A stretch of 64,000 nt of DNA from contig CANGIP010000001.1 of NCBI GenBank assembly GCA_947454105.1, positions 1-64,000 of the forward strand. The letters are read 5' to 3'. Source of the DNA: Actinomycetota bacterium (lineage in GTDB: Bacteria > Actinomycetota > Acidimicrobiia > Acidimicrobiales > Ilumatobacteraceae). Shown here piece after piece: positions 1 to 7,583 of this stretch. Made by a program: the position numbers and the translations under genes. The notes below the pieces were generated by a model. That model did not search any database and was not told where the DNA came from. It saw only the letters and a list, made by a program, of their open reading frames with translations. Numbering within the stretch: the stretch's first letter is position 1; each line of letters begins with the position of its first letter.

Positions 1-107
1 CTGCTATCGGGTACGCCGGCGTCATACGCGTTTCAACCGATGACTCGAATGCCGTATGGATTGGCGGCAATGTGACTACGCGCATCTCTGGCTTCGTCGA
101 CCTTTAG
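1..107 (+). CDS. 3' end of a PhzF-family isomerase-like gene (partial)
   Basis: The frame that starts at base 3 is open from the window edge to a TAG at 105-107 and encodes about 34 residues. They read as a glycine-rich strand with VWIGGNV followed by ISGFVDL. This resembles the C-terminal end of PhzF/YddE-type isomerases, which close with a V-W-(I/V)-G-G element and a short G-x-(L/V/I)-x-L tail. The 5' part lies outside the window, so the family call rests on a very short stretch. The gene converges on the degenerate ybaK fragment just downstream. Confidence 0.45.
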   Translation, partial: AIGYAGVIRVSTDDSNAVWIGGNVTTRISGFVDL

Positions 108-117
108 GTCGCGAATC

Positions 118-300
118 TCAGGTGCGCTTGAGGTCGGTGACCACACCACCGGCAACACGCACAATGTCATTCGGATTCGCACCAAACACGTCGTTCCACG
201 TTCCCGCAGCGGCCCACACCTCGTCGTACTGCAACAAGTCCGGATCCACAAACACGCGCAACTGTGTGCTGTGACCAAAGGGAGGCACGCCGCTATTGGT
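118..300 (-). pseudogene. Truncated duplicate of the 3' end of a ybaK-like gene
   Basis: Read on the minus strand, this segment encodes GVPPFGHSTQLRVF and onward to VVTDLKRT with a proper TGA at 118-120. It matches the last ~56 residues of the intact YbaK-like protein at 749-1234 with only about three amino-acid changes. A TAA at 301-303 lies directly upstream and there is no start codon, so this is a fragment. At DNA level 125-291 aligns without gaps to 759-925, with roughly 25 mismatches in 167 by my count. Most differences are silent, so the copy diverged as a functional gene before being cut down or imported. Confidence 0.8.
125..291. repeat. Direct repeat, copy 1 (pairs with 759-925)
   Basis: This 167-bp segment is about 85% identical to 759-925 in the same orientation, with no gaps. 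Both copies are the 3' part of ybaK-like coding sequence on the minus strand. The two copies flank the VOC-family gene, so the VOC gene sits between two versions of the same gene end. That is the footprint of a recombination event at the 3' end of ybaK. Confidence 0.8.
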
Positions 301-348
301 TTAAACAACCCTTACGGTTCGGGGCGCTGAGGAATCGAAAAACGACGG

Positions 349-714
349 TCAGGCCTCAACGACTGCGAACCAGCGACCTTCATTGTCTGGGAACGCAAAT
401 GACGCGATGCCCGGATGTTGACCCAGTTCGGTTGCCTGTACGCCCTTGGCGACAAGTTCGGCTCGGGTGACTGCGAGGTCATCGACTCGGAACGCAATTG
501 ATGGCGTCGCAAGATCGAGACCGTCGGGGTTGTCCTGCATCAGTGCAAGGGGAACCAATTCGAAGGCGAAGTCCTGTCCTGCGAATCCGACTTGAATGAT
601 GGAGAACTGACCCGCTTGCTTACGGCCCTTCTCGACCATTCCGACCTGTTCGGTCCAGAAACGCAGACACGAAGCCTCGTCGGTGACGTACAGCACCACA
701 TATCCAACCTTCAT
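349..714 (-). CDS. VOC (glyoxalase/bleomycin-resistance-like) family protein
   Basis: This 121-residue protein has the size and beta-alpha-beta-beta-beta layout of a vicinal oxygen chelate domain. It opens with MKVGYVVLYVTDEASCLRFWTEQVGM, the usual VOC strand followed by the helix in which the partner substrate fold is built, and ends with FAFPDNEGRWFAVVE. A clear ribosome-binding site, GGAGGG, lies seven bases before the ATG at 714. Substrate cannot be told; single-domain VOC proteins include dioxygenases, isomerases and drug-binding proteins. It lies between two copies of the ybaK 3' end. Confidence 0.75.
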   Translation of the reverse strand: MKVGYVVLYVTDEASCLRFWTEQVGMVEKGRKQAGQFSIIQVGFAGQDFAFELVPLALMQDNPDGLDLATPSIAFRVDDLAVTRAELVAKGVQATELGQHPGIASFAFPDNEGRWFAVVEA

Positions 715-748
715 AAGTTCCCTCCAAAGTAAGTGGCAATTTTAGACA

Positions 749-1234
749 TCATAAGACGCGCTTGAGGTCTGTGACTACTCCGCCGGCGACACGCACGATG
801 TCATTCGGGTTCGCACCGAAGTTGTCGTTCCACGTTCCCGCAGCAGCCCACACTTCGTCGTACTGCAACAAGTCGGGGTCTACGAACACACGCAGTTGGG
901 TTGCATGACCAAAGGGAGGCACGCCACCGATCGGGAAACCAGTTGCTTGACGAACAACATCAGCATCAACTCGAGCGCATTTCAAACCACCGGCGGCTAA
1001 CGCCAACTTCTTCTCATCTAATTGATTCGACCCACTCACATACGCCAACACCACTTCACCGTCAACCGCGAAAATCAGGCTCTTCACAATCTGCCCAAGC
1101 TCAACCCCAATCGCGGCTGCAGCATCGGCCGCGGTCTTAGTTCCATCAGGAAAACGACGAGGCGTAATTTCTAGGCCGAGGGCCCGAGCAGCCTCAACAA
1201 CTCGAACAACATTGGGATGTAGTGCGTCACTCAC
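749..1234 (-). CDS. YbaK/ProX-type aminoacyl-tRNA deacylase
   Basis: The 161-residue product is a single YbaK/aminoacyl-tRNA editing domain. Members hydrolyse mischarged tRNAs in trans, for example Cys-tRNA(Pro) or Ala-tRNA(Pro). Family landmarks include the conserved lysine in QIVKSLIF, the SGSNQLDEKKL strand and the G-G-V-P-P-F-G-H loop near residues 103-110. The start is a GTG at 1234, three bases after the stop of the pterin dehydratase gene, so the two are probably co-transcribed. Which amino acid it edits cannot be told from sequence. Its last 167 bp are duplicated at 125-291. Confidence 0.85.
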   Translation of the reverse strand: MSDALHPNVVRVVEAARALGLEITPRRFPDGTKTAADAAAAIGVELGQIVKSLIFAVDGEVVLAYVSGSNQLDEKKLALAAGGLKCARVDADVVRQATGFPIGGVPPFGHATQLRVFVDPDLLQYDEVWAAAGTWNDNFGANPNDIVRVAGGVVTDLKRVL

Positions 1235-1237
1235 GAA

Positions 1238-1513
1238 TCAAACCGTACCCGATGCCACCATCTCACTAATTGCCTCAGCCATCCGGCGATCACGCGAGGT
1301 CACGCAACCCTTGTCATGGCTGATCAAAGTGATGTGCACCTTGTTATAACTGTTACTCCAGTCAGGGTGGTGGTCCATGGTCTCGGCCAAAACCGCGACT
1401 TGATTCATAAAGGTCCAGGCCTCAACAAAACCAGCAAACTCAAGGTCGCAGTGCAGACCTTTGTCGTCTTCAGACCAAATTACAGATGTCACAGAAATAT
1501 CTAAGCAGTTCAC
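1238..1513 (-). CDS. Pterin-4a-carbinolamine dehydratase family protein
   Basis: The protein carries the family signature HHPDWSNSYNKV followed by SHDKGCVTSRD, where the paired histidines and the later histidine form the dehydratase active site. Known members dehydrate 4a-hydroxytetrahydrobiopterin in pterin recycling, though many bacterial homologues lack a matching hydroxylase. I chose the GTG at 1513 (91 residues) because GGGGGA sits nine bases upstream and the length fits the family. A longer frame exists to 1597 but its extra residues do not look like the family. Confidence 0.82.
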   Translation of the reverse strand: MNCLDISVTSVIWSEDDKGLHCDLEFAGFVEAWTFMNQVAVLAETMDHHPDWSNSYNKVHITLISHDKGCVTSRDRRMAEAISEMVASGTV

Positions 1514-1613
1514 CTTGAACGATCCCCCATTGATTGGTACGGTGAGTATCTGAAGGGGAGTATCCCAAGCACGTAACAGTGTCGTCAATACGGTCAATAG
1601 ACCCGGCGCTGTT

Positions 1614-1687
1614 CAGATCGCAAGATCTGCGGGAGAGACCTTCGGTACGGGCACAACAGGCGTGTCCAACTACCGAAAGGACCTCCC
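1614..1687 (+). promoter_or_regulatory. Structured 5' leader of the P-type ATPase gene (candidate cis-regulatory RNA)
   Basis: A small perfect hairpin (CAGATC-GCAA-GATCTG, 1614-1629) is followed by a nested stem reaching the start codon. GGGAG (1631-1635) can pair with CTCCC (1683-1687), and CCTTCGGTA (1639-1647) with TACCGAAAGG (1671-1680, one bulge). An inner stem pairs GGGCAC (1649-1654) with GTGTCC (1661-1666). The likely ribosome-binding site AAAGGA (1677-1681) lies inside this stem and the last pairing ends one base before the ATG. Folding would hide the initiation site. The GGGAGAG and ACCGAA elements faintly recall the glycine riboswitch, but the conserved end of that class is missing. 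Confidence 0.45.
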
Positions 1688-4438
1688 ATGCCCACAGCGT
1701 TGCAGTCAATCAAGGAGCCACACCTAGCCAATTTTGACGACGTCTGCCAACATCACGAAGTCTCAGCCGAGACCGGATTGTCACATCATGTGGTGATTGA
1801 GCGTCAACAACAGCACGGACCGAATGAGTTACCGAGCGCCGAAGTTATTCCGACATGGAAAAAGTTCTTCGCGCAGTTCAATGACTCATTGATATTGATT
1901 TTGATTGGCGCTGCTGTTGTGAGCGCGGTCATTTCTCAAGAAATCAAGACTCCCCTTGTTGTTTTGATCGTTGTCTTGACGAACGCAATCATCGGTTTTT
2001 TTCAAGAACATAAAGCCGAGGCGGCGCTTGAAGCACTTCGAAATATGGTCGTCGGTGAAGCAAAGGTTCGTCGCGATGGTGAAGTGCGCATGATCCCTTC
2101 GCACGAAATAGTGCCTGGAGACATTGTTCTCGTTGAAGCCGGCGATCGCATTCCTGCCGATGGACGCTTATTGCTGGCCGCGAATCTTGAAATTGAAGAA
2201 GCTGCACTCACTGGCGAAAGTCAACCAGTCGTCAAGATGACCGACGCTCTCGAGGCACACGGCGAACATGGTGGCCTTGGTGATCGATTCAACATGGCGT
2301 TTAAGAACACTGCTGTGACACGTGGACGAGGTGAATTCATTACTACCGCCACCGGCGCGCACACCGAAATCGGAAAGATTGCCGGGCTGCTTCATTCAAC
2401 AAAAAATGCCCCGACTCCCCTGCAGAATCAGCTCACAAAGCTTGCTCATCAACTAGCAATACTCGCTGGTGTCATCGTCGCCCTCGTCATCATTATCGGC
2501 CTTATTCGTGGCGAGACGATTCATGATCTCTTAATGACCGCTGTCGCCCTTGCCGTTGCTTGTATCCCCGAGGGCCTACCCGCCGTCACTGCCGTGACGT
2601 TGGCAATTGGTGTTTCACGTATGGCCAACCAACGAGCAATCGTCAAACGGCTGGCAAGTGTTGAGACTTTAGGTTGCACCAGCGTGATCTGCAGCGACAA
2701 AACCGGCACACTGACATTGAATGAAATGACCGCACGCGACTTGATCGTTCAAGGTCGATCACACGCCGTCAGTGGTCAGGGTTATGCACCGATCGGCAAG
2801 GTTGAACACCTTGCCACCGACGAACAATCAATCGTTCGCTCAGCACTTGAAGTCATGGCCCTGTGCAACGACTCAGCCGTTCACGAAGAAGATGGACAAT
2901 GGCAACTCGTCGGCGACCCCACTGAAGGTGCTCTTGTTGTGCTCGCCGAAAAAGGCGGCATCGATGTCCGATCACTTCGTGAACTACATCCACGCATTGC
3001 CGAAGTGCCCTTTGATTCAGCCACAAAGTTCATGGCCACGGTGCATCAGCTCGTCAACGACAGCGGCGACTCCATCGTGCGACTCTGCGTCAAAGGCGCA
3101 CCTGATGTTTTGATTGATCGCTGCTCGCGATCAATTGGCCTACAGGGAACTGCCGAGACTATTCATTCGCAAAAGACTGAACTGCTTGCCCACAACGATC
3201 GGCTTGCATCTCAAGGATTGCGGGTTCTCGCTGTCGCAGTACGTGATTTTGATCTTGATGCCTGGTCCGAAATTGAGTCATCCAAAACTGAGATTGAAGG
3301 ATTGGTCTCCGATCTTGTCTTGCTGGCGTTAATCGGAATTGTTGATCCCCCACGTCCCGAAGCTCGTGACGCTATTGCCCAAGCCCGGGCCGCAGGAATT
3401 GCCGTGAAGATGATTACTGGAGACCACGCAACAACAGCAGCAGCAATTGGTCGCGAACTTGGTCTTGGTGACAACGGGAATGTCATTTCAATCACCGGAC
3501 CAGAGCTCAACGGTCTCACCGATGAACAGTTAGAAGAAGTTGCCCAAGTAACTCATGTCTTTGCCCGCGTCTCCCCCGAGCACAAGATTCGATTGGTTGC
3601 TGCATTACAACGGCGGGGCCATGTCGTTGCCATGACCGGAGACGGCGTCAACGATGCACCTGCGCTCAAGAAGGCCGACATCGGTGTGGCGATGGGAATT
3701 ACCGGAACCGAAGTCAGCAAAGAAGCTGCCACCATGGTGCTCACCGACGACAACTTCGCCACGATTGTGAGCGCAGTTCGCCAGGGCCGTTCGATCTACA
3801 ACAACATCGTCAAGTTTGTGCGCTTCCAGTTGTGCACCACTTTGGGATTCGCGATGTTGTTTTTGTTGTCTTCGATTTTCAATATCGCAGGCGGCAAACC
3901 CTTTGCGGCAATCGCAATCTTGTGGGTGAACATCATCATGGATGGTCCACCGGCAATGGCACTCGGCCTCGACCCAGCCGACGATGACGCAATGAATCAA
4001 AAGCCACGTCCACAAAGCGAACATATCCTCACGAAATCGCGTTGGTTCGCAATTGTTCTGTCAGCAGTTGTTATGGCAGTTGGTGCACTTCTAGTACTCG
4101 CATTAGCACCAGGGCATGAAGCCAAGGCGGGCGTTGCAACAATTGCCGGAACCATGGCCTTCAACACGTTTGTTGTGGCACAGTTCTTCAACATTTTGAA
4201 CTCACGCCATGACCACCATTCAGTGTTCAATCGCGGAACATTAAGTAACAAGTTCCTCTGGATATCACTCAGCGTTGTATTGCTACTTCAGGTTGCCGTC
4301 ACTCACTTCGGACCACTGCAGAACCTTTTTGATACTGCGTCAATCAGTGGTGGCCAGTGGTTGATTTGTATCGCCGTTGCATCAGCAGTGCTGTGGATTG
4401 AAGAAGTACGCAAGCTTGTCGTGCGACGACACGCCTAG
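1688..4438 (+). CDS. Cation-transporting P-type ATPase (P2A, calcium-pump type)
   Basis: The 916-residue protein has the full P2-type ATPase architecture: an N-terminal cation ATPase domain, actuator loop TGES at about 175-178, the phosphorylation motif DKTGTLT with Asp near residue 337, and the hinge GDGVND at about 651-656. A C-terminal transmembrane block follows. The PEGL element in the fourth membrane helix (I-P-E-G-L-P-A-V-T) is typical of SERCA/PMR1-type pumps. Members export Ca2+ or Mn2+; sodium or other ions cannot be excluded. It is transcribed away from the ybaK genes and converges on sufC with three bases between stops. A structured leader directly precedes the ATG. Confidence 0.92.
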   Translation: MPTALQSIKEPHLANFDDVCQHHEVSAETGLSHHVVIERQQQHGPNELPSAEVIPTWKKFFAQFNDSLILILIGAAVVSAVISQEIKTPLVVLIVVLTNAIIGFFQEHKAEAALEALRNMVVGEAKVRRDGEVRMIPSHEIVPGDIVLVEAGDRIPADGRLLLAANLEIEEAALTGESQPVVKMTDALEAHGEHGGLGDRFNMAFKNTAVTRGRGEFITTATGAHTEIGKIAGLLHSTKNAPTPLQNQLTKLAHQLAILAGVIVALVIIIGLIRGETIHDLLMTAVALAVACIPEGLPAVTAVTLAIGVSRMANQRAIVKRLASVETLGCTSVICSDKTGTLTLNEMTARDLIVQGRSHAVSGQGYAPIGKVEHLATDEQSIVRSALEVMALCNDSAVHEEDGQWQLVGDPTEGALVVLAEKGGIDVRSLRELHPRIAEVPFDSATKFMATVHQLVNDSGDSIVRLCVKGAPDVLIDRCSRSIGLQGTAETIHSQKTELLAHNDRLASQGLRVLAVAVRDFDLDAWSEIESSKTEIEGLVSDLVLLALIGIVDPPRPEARDAIAQARAAGIAVKMITGDHATTAAAIGRELGLGDNGNVISITGPELNGLTDEQLEEVAQVTHVFARVSPEHKIRLVAALQRRGHVVAMTGDGVNDAPALKKADIGVAMGITGTEVSKEAATMVLTDDNFATIVSAVRQGRSIYNNIVKFVRFQLCTTLGFAMLFLLSSIFNIAGGKPFAAIAILWVNIIMDGPPAMALGLDPADDDAMNQKPRPQSEHILTKSRWFAIVLSAVVMAVGALLVLALAPGHEAKAGVATIAGTMAFNTFVVAQFFNILNSRHDHHSVFNRGTLSNKFLWISLSVVLLLQVAVTHFGPLQNLFDTASISGGQWLICIAVASAVLWIEEVRKLVVRRHA

Positions 4439-4441
4439 AAA

Positions 4442-5236
4442 TCAGGGGAAAAGGCCAAAGCCCATCGGGTCGTCTTTGGCATCTGCTTCCGCTGCAACTT
4501 CAGCCGGTGTGAAAGCTGCATAGCCGTCGCGTTCAAGAACATCGGCCAGTTCTGGTCCGCCAGTTTCGACGATGCGTCCCTTCACAAGAATGTGAATCTT
4601 GCTTGGACGCAGCTCGGTAAGCAGGCGGCTGTAGTGCGTAATGACTAGTGCACCCAGATTGTCTTCGCTTGTTGCGTCCATGACACGACGAGCACAGTCA
4701 CGCAACGCGTCAACGTCAAGACCCGAGTCGAGTTCGTCAAGAATCACAAACAGTGGCTTCAAGATTGACAACTGCAAAGTTTCGTTGCGCTTCTTTTCGC
4801 CGCCCGACAAGTCGACGTTGAGCGGACGATCTAAAAACTTCTCGTCAAAGTGAATGCGAGCAGCTTCGGTCTTGAGCAATGTGTCGAGGCGAGCGATGTC
4901 TCCATCGCGACCACGGCCCTTCAAGGCCTCGGACAAAACGTCGTTCAACATCACGCCAGGAACTTCGGTTGGATACTGCATCACCAGATGCAAGCCAGCC
5001 GCAGCACGCTTCCATGTAGGTATGCCGAGCATTTCAACACCGTCGAGCAACACTGAGCCCGCGGTGACCGTATAACCGGTCTTGCCCATGACGACAGCCG
5101 AGAGCGTGCTCTTGCCAGCGCCGTTTGGGCCCATGACTGCGTGCACTTCGCCAGAAGAAATGGACAAGTTCACACCATGAAGGATTTTCTTGTTACCAAC
5201 CGATGCATGAAGGTCGCGAATTTCGAGAGTACTCAT
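4442..5236 (-). CDS. sufC: SufC, Fe-S cluster assembly ATPase
   Basis: This 264-residue ABC-type ATPase energises the SufB-SufC-SufD scaffold that assembles iron-sulfur clusters. It shows Walker A GPNGAGKST, the signature LSGGEKKRNE and the SufC-specific Walker B region ILDELDSGLDVDAL. It is soluble and lacks any membrane partner gene other than sufB and sufD. The start ATG overlaps the stop of the Rieske gene by four bases, so it is the last gene of a sufD-Rieske-sufC transcript. Confidence 0.96.
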   Translation of the reverse strand: MSTLEIRDLHASVGNKKILHGVNLSISSGEVHAVMGPNGAGKSTLSAVVMGKTGYTVTAGSVLLDGVEMLGIPTWKRAAAGLHLVMQYPTEVPGVMLNDVLSEALKGRGRDGDIARLDTLLKTEAARIHFDEKFLDRPLNVDLSGGEKKRNETLQLSILKPLFVILDELDSGLDVDALRDCARRVMDATSEDNLGALVITHYSRLLTELRPSKIHILVKGRIVETGGPELADVLERDGYAAFTPAEVAAEADAKDDPMGFGLFP

Positions 5237-5556
5237 GATGCAGATCCTTTTGCTGAGACATGCACTGCCCCATCAACAACGCGCGCATCAAACACTGCGA
5301 CTGGCTGTGTTGCGGGGAACGTGTTGGGAAGGCCGGTAATCAAACTGAATGCGCTGCCATGCTTGGGGCACTCGAGCTGCTTTTCTTCGCACCACACTTC
5401 GCCACCGGTGCTCAGCGACACATTGGCGTGACTGCACACATCACCGATTGCGTAAACATCGTTGTCGATGCGAACGAGTGCGACTGCCACTCCGTCAACA
5501 ACAACTTTCTTGGCGGTACCGGCTTCAATTTCGTCGAGACGACAGACGATGGTCAT
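5233..5556 (-). CDS. Rieske [2Fe-2S] ferredoxin-like protein of the suf operon
   Basis: The 107-residue protein has both halves of the Rieske cluster motif: C-S-H near residue 42 and C-P-K-H about 20 residues later, which supply two Cys and two His ligands. No membrane anchor is present, so it resembles soluble NirD/BphF-type Rieske ferredoxins. It sits between sufD and sufC with 4-bp overlaps on both sides. That position suggests electron supply or a client/carrier role in cluster assembly, as seen in other actinobacterial suf operons. The exact role is inference. Confidence 0.92.
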   Translation of the reverse strand: MTIVCRLDEIEAGTAKKVVVDGVAVALVRIDNDVYAIGDVCSHANVSLSTGGEVWCEEKQLECPKHGSAFSLITGLPNTFPATQPVAVFDARVVDGAVHVSAKGSAS

Positions 5557-6728
5557 GATGGGTCTCCGATCGAAAGTTTTTGCGCAACTCGTTGACGCAA
5601 TGGTGCTGCCAAATCGCCAACTGGCAATTGAGCCAACACTTCATCAAAGAATCCGAGAACAACTAAACGTTGTGCCACATCGGGGTTGACGCCACGGCTC
5701 TCAAGGTAGAACAACTGCTCTTCATCGATTGGTCCGACAGTTGATGCGTGACTGCACTTCACATCGTTGGTTTCAATCTCGAGGTTGGGCACGCTTTCGG
5801 CCCAGGCACCATGCGACAACGTCAGGTTGCGGTTGGTCTGATAGGCCACTGAACCTTTAGCGTTTTTATGAATCTTAATGAGGCCGGTGTACACGCTCTT
5901 CGCGGTGTCTTGAACAGCGCCCTTGAAAAGCAAATCGCTAGTGGTGCGAGGAGCAGCATGTTCTTGCAATGTGCGGAAGTCGTGCATCTGGGTTCCGCCA
6001 GCAAAGTACAACGCGACTTGGCGTGTATTGCTGCCTTGTCCACGCAAACGAGCAGCAGTACTGACGCGTGCATAATCGCCACCGAGAGCAACCGTGGCCA
6101 ACAACGTGTCAGAGTCACGTTCGCCCACACTGTCGTGTTCGCCAATTTGCCACGACTTGTCACCAAGTTCGTTGATCGCCAGGTAACGCACACGTGCCGA
6201 CTGCGCAGCACGAGCATCAAGCACTGGCACTACTAATGAACGCACGCCGTCATCAGAGATGAAACGTTCAACAACTGTCACTTCACTGTTTTCGGCTGCA
6301 TTGATCACGAGCCGAGGGAAATAGACCGAACCATCACCATTCAGAGTGTGTGTGATGACAATTGGTTGCGGCGCAACGACGCCACGGGCGACTGAAACAA
6401 CGACAACATCCATGTGCGCCAAGTTGAGACTGTTGAAAAGATCGGTACTTGTTGAATGAGCAAACAATTCGGCAAGCGAAGCGTCAACAGAGGCGCTTGA
6501 GGCCGACACTTGAGTGACTGTCACCTGACTCGACGCACCCGTAATTGTGGTTGGCGTCTCGGCAATGGCAAAGGTCGTCAGATCGAGTTCGCCAATGCGG
6601 CTATAACGCCAGGTCTCTTCATCAATGGTGGGGAACGGAGCTGCAATCGCCCGCTCGTGAGCGGAACGGCGGACCTGAGACCAAGTCGCACCAAGACTGA
6701 GCGCCGAGTCGGGGGTCAAAACGGGCAC
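5553..6728 (-). CDS. sufD: SufD, Fe-S cluster scaffold subunit
   Basis: The 391-residue protein ends in the SufB/SufD family core, including SDLLFKGAVQDTAKSVYTG, the beta-helix segment, and EEQLFYLESRGV. SufD pairs with SufB and SufC, mainly for iron acquisition. The N-terminus contains the expected FPTIDEETWRYSRI. The start is a GTG at 6728, only eight bases from a strong palindrome at 6737-6759. That spacing suggests a leaderless transcript whose promoter is covered by the operator. Confidence 0.95.
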   Translation of the reverse strand: MPVLTPDSALSLGATWSQVRRSAHERAIAAPFPTIDEETWRYSRIGELDLTTFAIAETPTTITGASSQVTVTQVSASSASVDASLAELFAHSTSTDLFNSLNLAHMDVVVVSVARGVVAPQPIVITHTLNGDGSVYFPRLVINAAENSEVTVVERFISDDGVRSLVVPVLDARAAQSARVRYLAINELGDKSWQIGEHDSVGERDSDTLLATVALGGDYARVSTAARLRGQGSNTRQVALYFAGGTQMHDFRTLQEHAAPRTTSDLLFKGAVQDTAKSVYTGLIKIHKNAKGSVAYQTNRNLTLSHGAWAESVPNLEIETNDVKCSHASTVGPIDEEQLFYLESRGVNPDVAQRLVVLGFFDEVLAQLPVGDLAAPLRQRVAQKLSIGDPS

Positions 6729-6736
6729 GTATAAAT

Positions 6737-6759
6737 ATTACTACCGCCGTAGTAGTAAT
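6737..6759. promoter_or_regulatory. Palindromic operator in front of sufD
   Basis: Two perfect 8-bp arms, ATTACTAC (6737-6744) and GTAGTAAT (6752-6759), are separated by seven bases. The site ends eight bases upstream of the sufD GTG. A near copy with the same CGCCG-type core lies upstream of sufB at 9036-9058, and over 23 bases the two agree at about 20. A shared Fe-S-responsive repressor is the simplest reading, as with SufR or Rrf2-type regulators of suf operons. No regulator gene is present nearby. Confidence 0.75.
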
Positions 6760-6785
6760 TCACCCTGAGGGACGAAGTCTGTGAC

Positions 6786-7139
6786 TCAATCCTTGGGTCG
6801 ACGGCGAAAGAAACGCTTCAGACCCTTGGCATTTTGTTTTTCCTGTTCGGCTTCAACTTCGGCCAGAACCTGAGCACCAATGGCATTCAAGATGTCTTCG
6901 GCCTCATCGAGAACTGCCGCTGCTGAACCATCATCTAAACCAGGTGGCTCGGCGGGGTTGCGAGGCGGCACGAGAGATCCGTAGGTCCAGCCGGCATCGG
7001 GACGACGGGCATACGCCGGACAGTTTTCGGGACAACGCCACGGGGCGTCAGGAGCTAGATCAAGGTTGCACTTGCGAACAGTGTCGCCGTTGCCATAGGT
7101 GCGACTTTCAAAGTTTTTGCACTCTTGTCGCATCGGCAT
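6786..7139 (-). CDS. Small cysteine-containing protein in the suf cluster, function unknown
   Basis: The 117-residue product has four cysteines in its first 40 residues (7, 24, 36 and 40; the last two as C-P-E-N-C). An acidic helical middle follows, then a basic tail, GLKRFFRRRPKD. The cysteine spacing could hold zinc or an iron-sulfur cluster, but no named family was recognised. It lies upstream of sufD on the same strand, separated from it by the operator, so it may be transcribed independently. I used the first of two nearby ATGs; the second is two codons later. Confidence 0.65.
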   Translation of the reverse strand: MPMRQECKNFESRTYGNGDTVRKCNLDLAPDAPWRCPENCPAYARRPDAGWTYGSLVPPRNPAEPPGLDDGSAAAVLDEAEDILNAIGAQVLAEVEAEQEKQNAKGLKRFFRRRPKD

Positions 7140-7157
7140 CAGAACAATCTACCCCGT

Positions 7158-7376
7158 GTGATTCTGGTGTTGTTTTCATCGGTATTACCAAATCAAACGA
7201 CACCAGAAACACAGCGTTCCATTCTGCGAGCCGATCTAGAACTTCTAGACACCGGACTTGCACCTCATTACGATGTTTCTCACACCGATCCGAATTTTCT
7301 CATTGAAAAATTCGTTCAGTGTCCGCACTACCTCGTCCGCAACCCATACTTTGAGCCAGCCGAAGGAGACCGATGA
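7158..7376 (+). CDS. Small hypothetical protein upstream of a coupled small gene
   Basis: The frame ends in TGA overlapping the ATG of the next gene by four bases, which supports translation. The conserved-looking part runs from ILRADLELLDTGLAPHYDV to PYFEPAEGDR. The start is uncertain: a GTG at 7158, a GTG at 7167, or a TTG at 7125 are all possible, giving 72 residues from 7158. No family was recognised. It is transcribed against the surrounding suf genes and would separate sufB from the small cysteine protein gene. Confidence 0.5.
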   Translation: MILVLFSSVLPNQTTPETQRSILRADLELLDTGLAPHYDVSHTDPNFLIEKFVQCPHYLVRNPYFEPAEGDR

Positions 7377-7582
7377 ATTCAACAATCGATTTACGAGCCG
7401 ACCTCAACCAGGAAGACGACAACGGCCACAATTGGTGTTTAATCACCGACGCAGTTGATCAATCAGTTGTTTCGCCTGGTGCGGTTCTTAAAGCGGGAAC
7501 CGAGACCTTTTGGACTTGGGTACGGGTTGACGCAATCGATCCCGATGGCCAAGTTCACTTTTCACCAATCCAAAAGGACTGA
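7373..7582 (+). CDS. Small acidic hypothetical protein between sufB and sufD
   Basis: This is a 69-residue protein starting at an ATG preceded by AAGGAG, a strong ribosome-binding site. Its start overlaps the stop of the gene before it. The sequence is acidic, with a short beta-rich C-terminal half (ETFWTWVRVDAIDPDGQVHF). It has no signal peptide or membrane segment, and I recognise no family. It converges on sufB with one base between the stops. Its place inside the suf locus hints at a related role, but nothing in the sequence proves it. Confidence 0.65.
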   Translation: MNSTIDLRADLNQEDDNGHNWCLITDAVDQSVVSPGAVLKAGTETFWTWVRVDAIDPDGQVHFSPIQKD

Positions 7583-7583
7583 A

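Noticed and set aside
56-274. Plus-strand frame of 72 residues over the left edge
   Set aside because: It lies antisense to the ybaK remnant and across the PhzF-like stop; composition is not protein-like and the other frames have clear homology.
1631-1687. Glycine riboswitch upstream of the P-type ATPase
   Set aside because: GGGAGAG and ACCGAA elements are present but the conserved A-A-G-G-(A/G)-G-C-A-A end is absent and the gene is not a glycine-related one; kept only as an unclassified leader.
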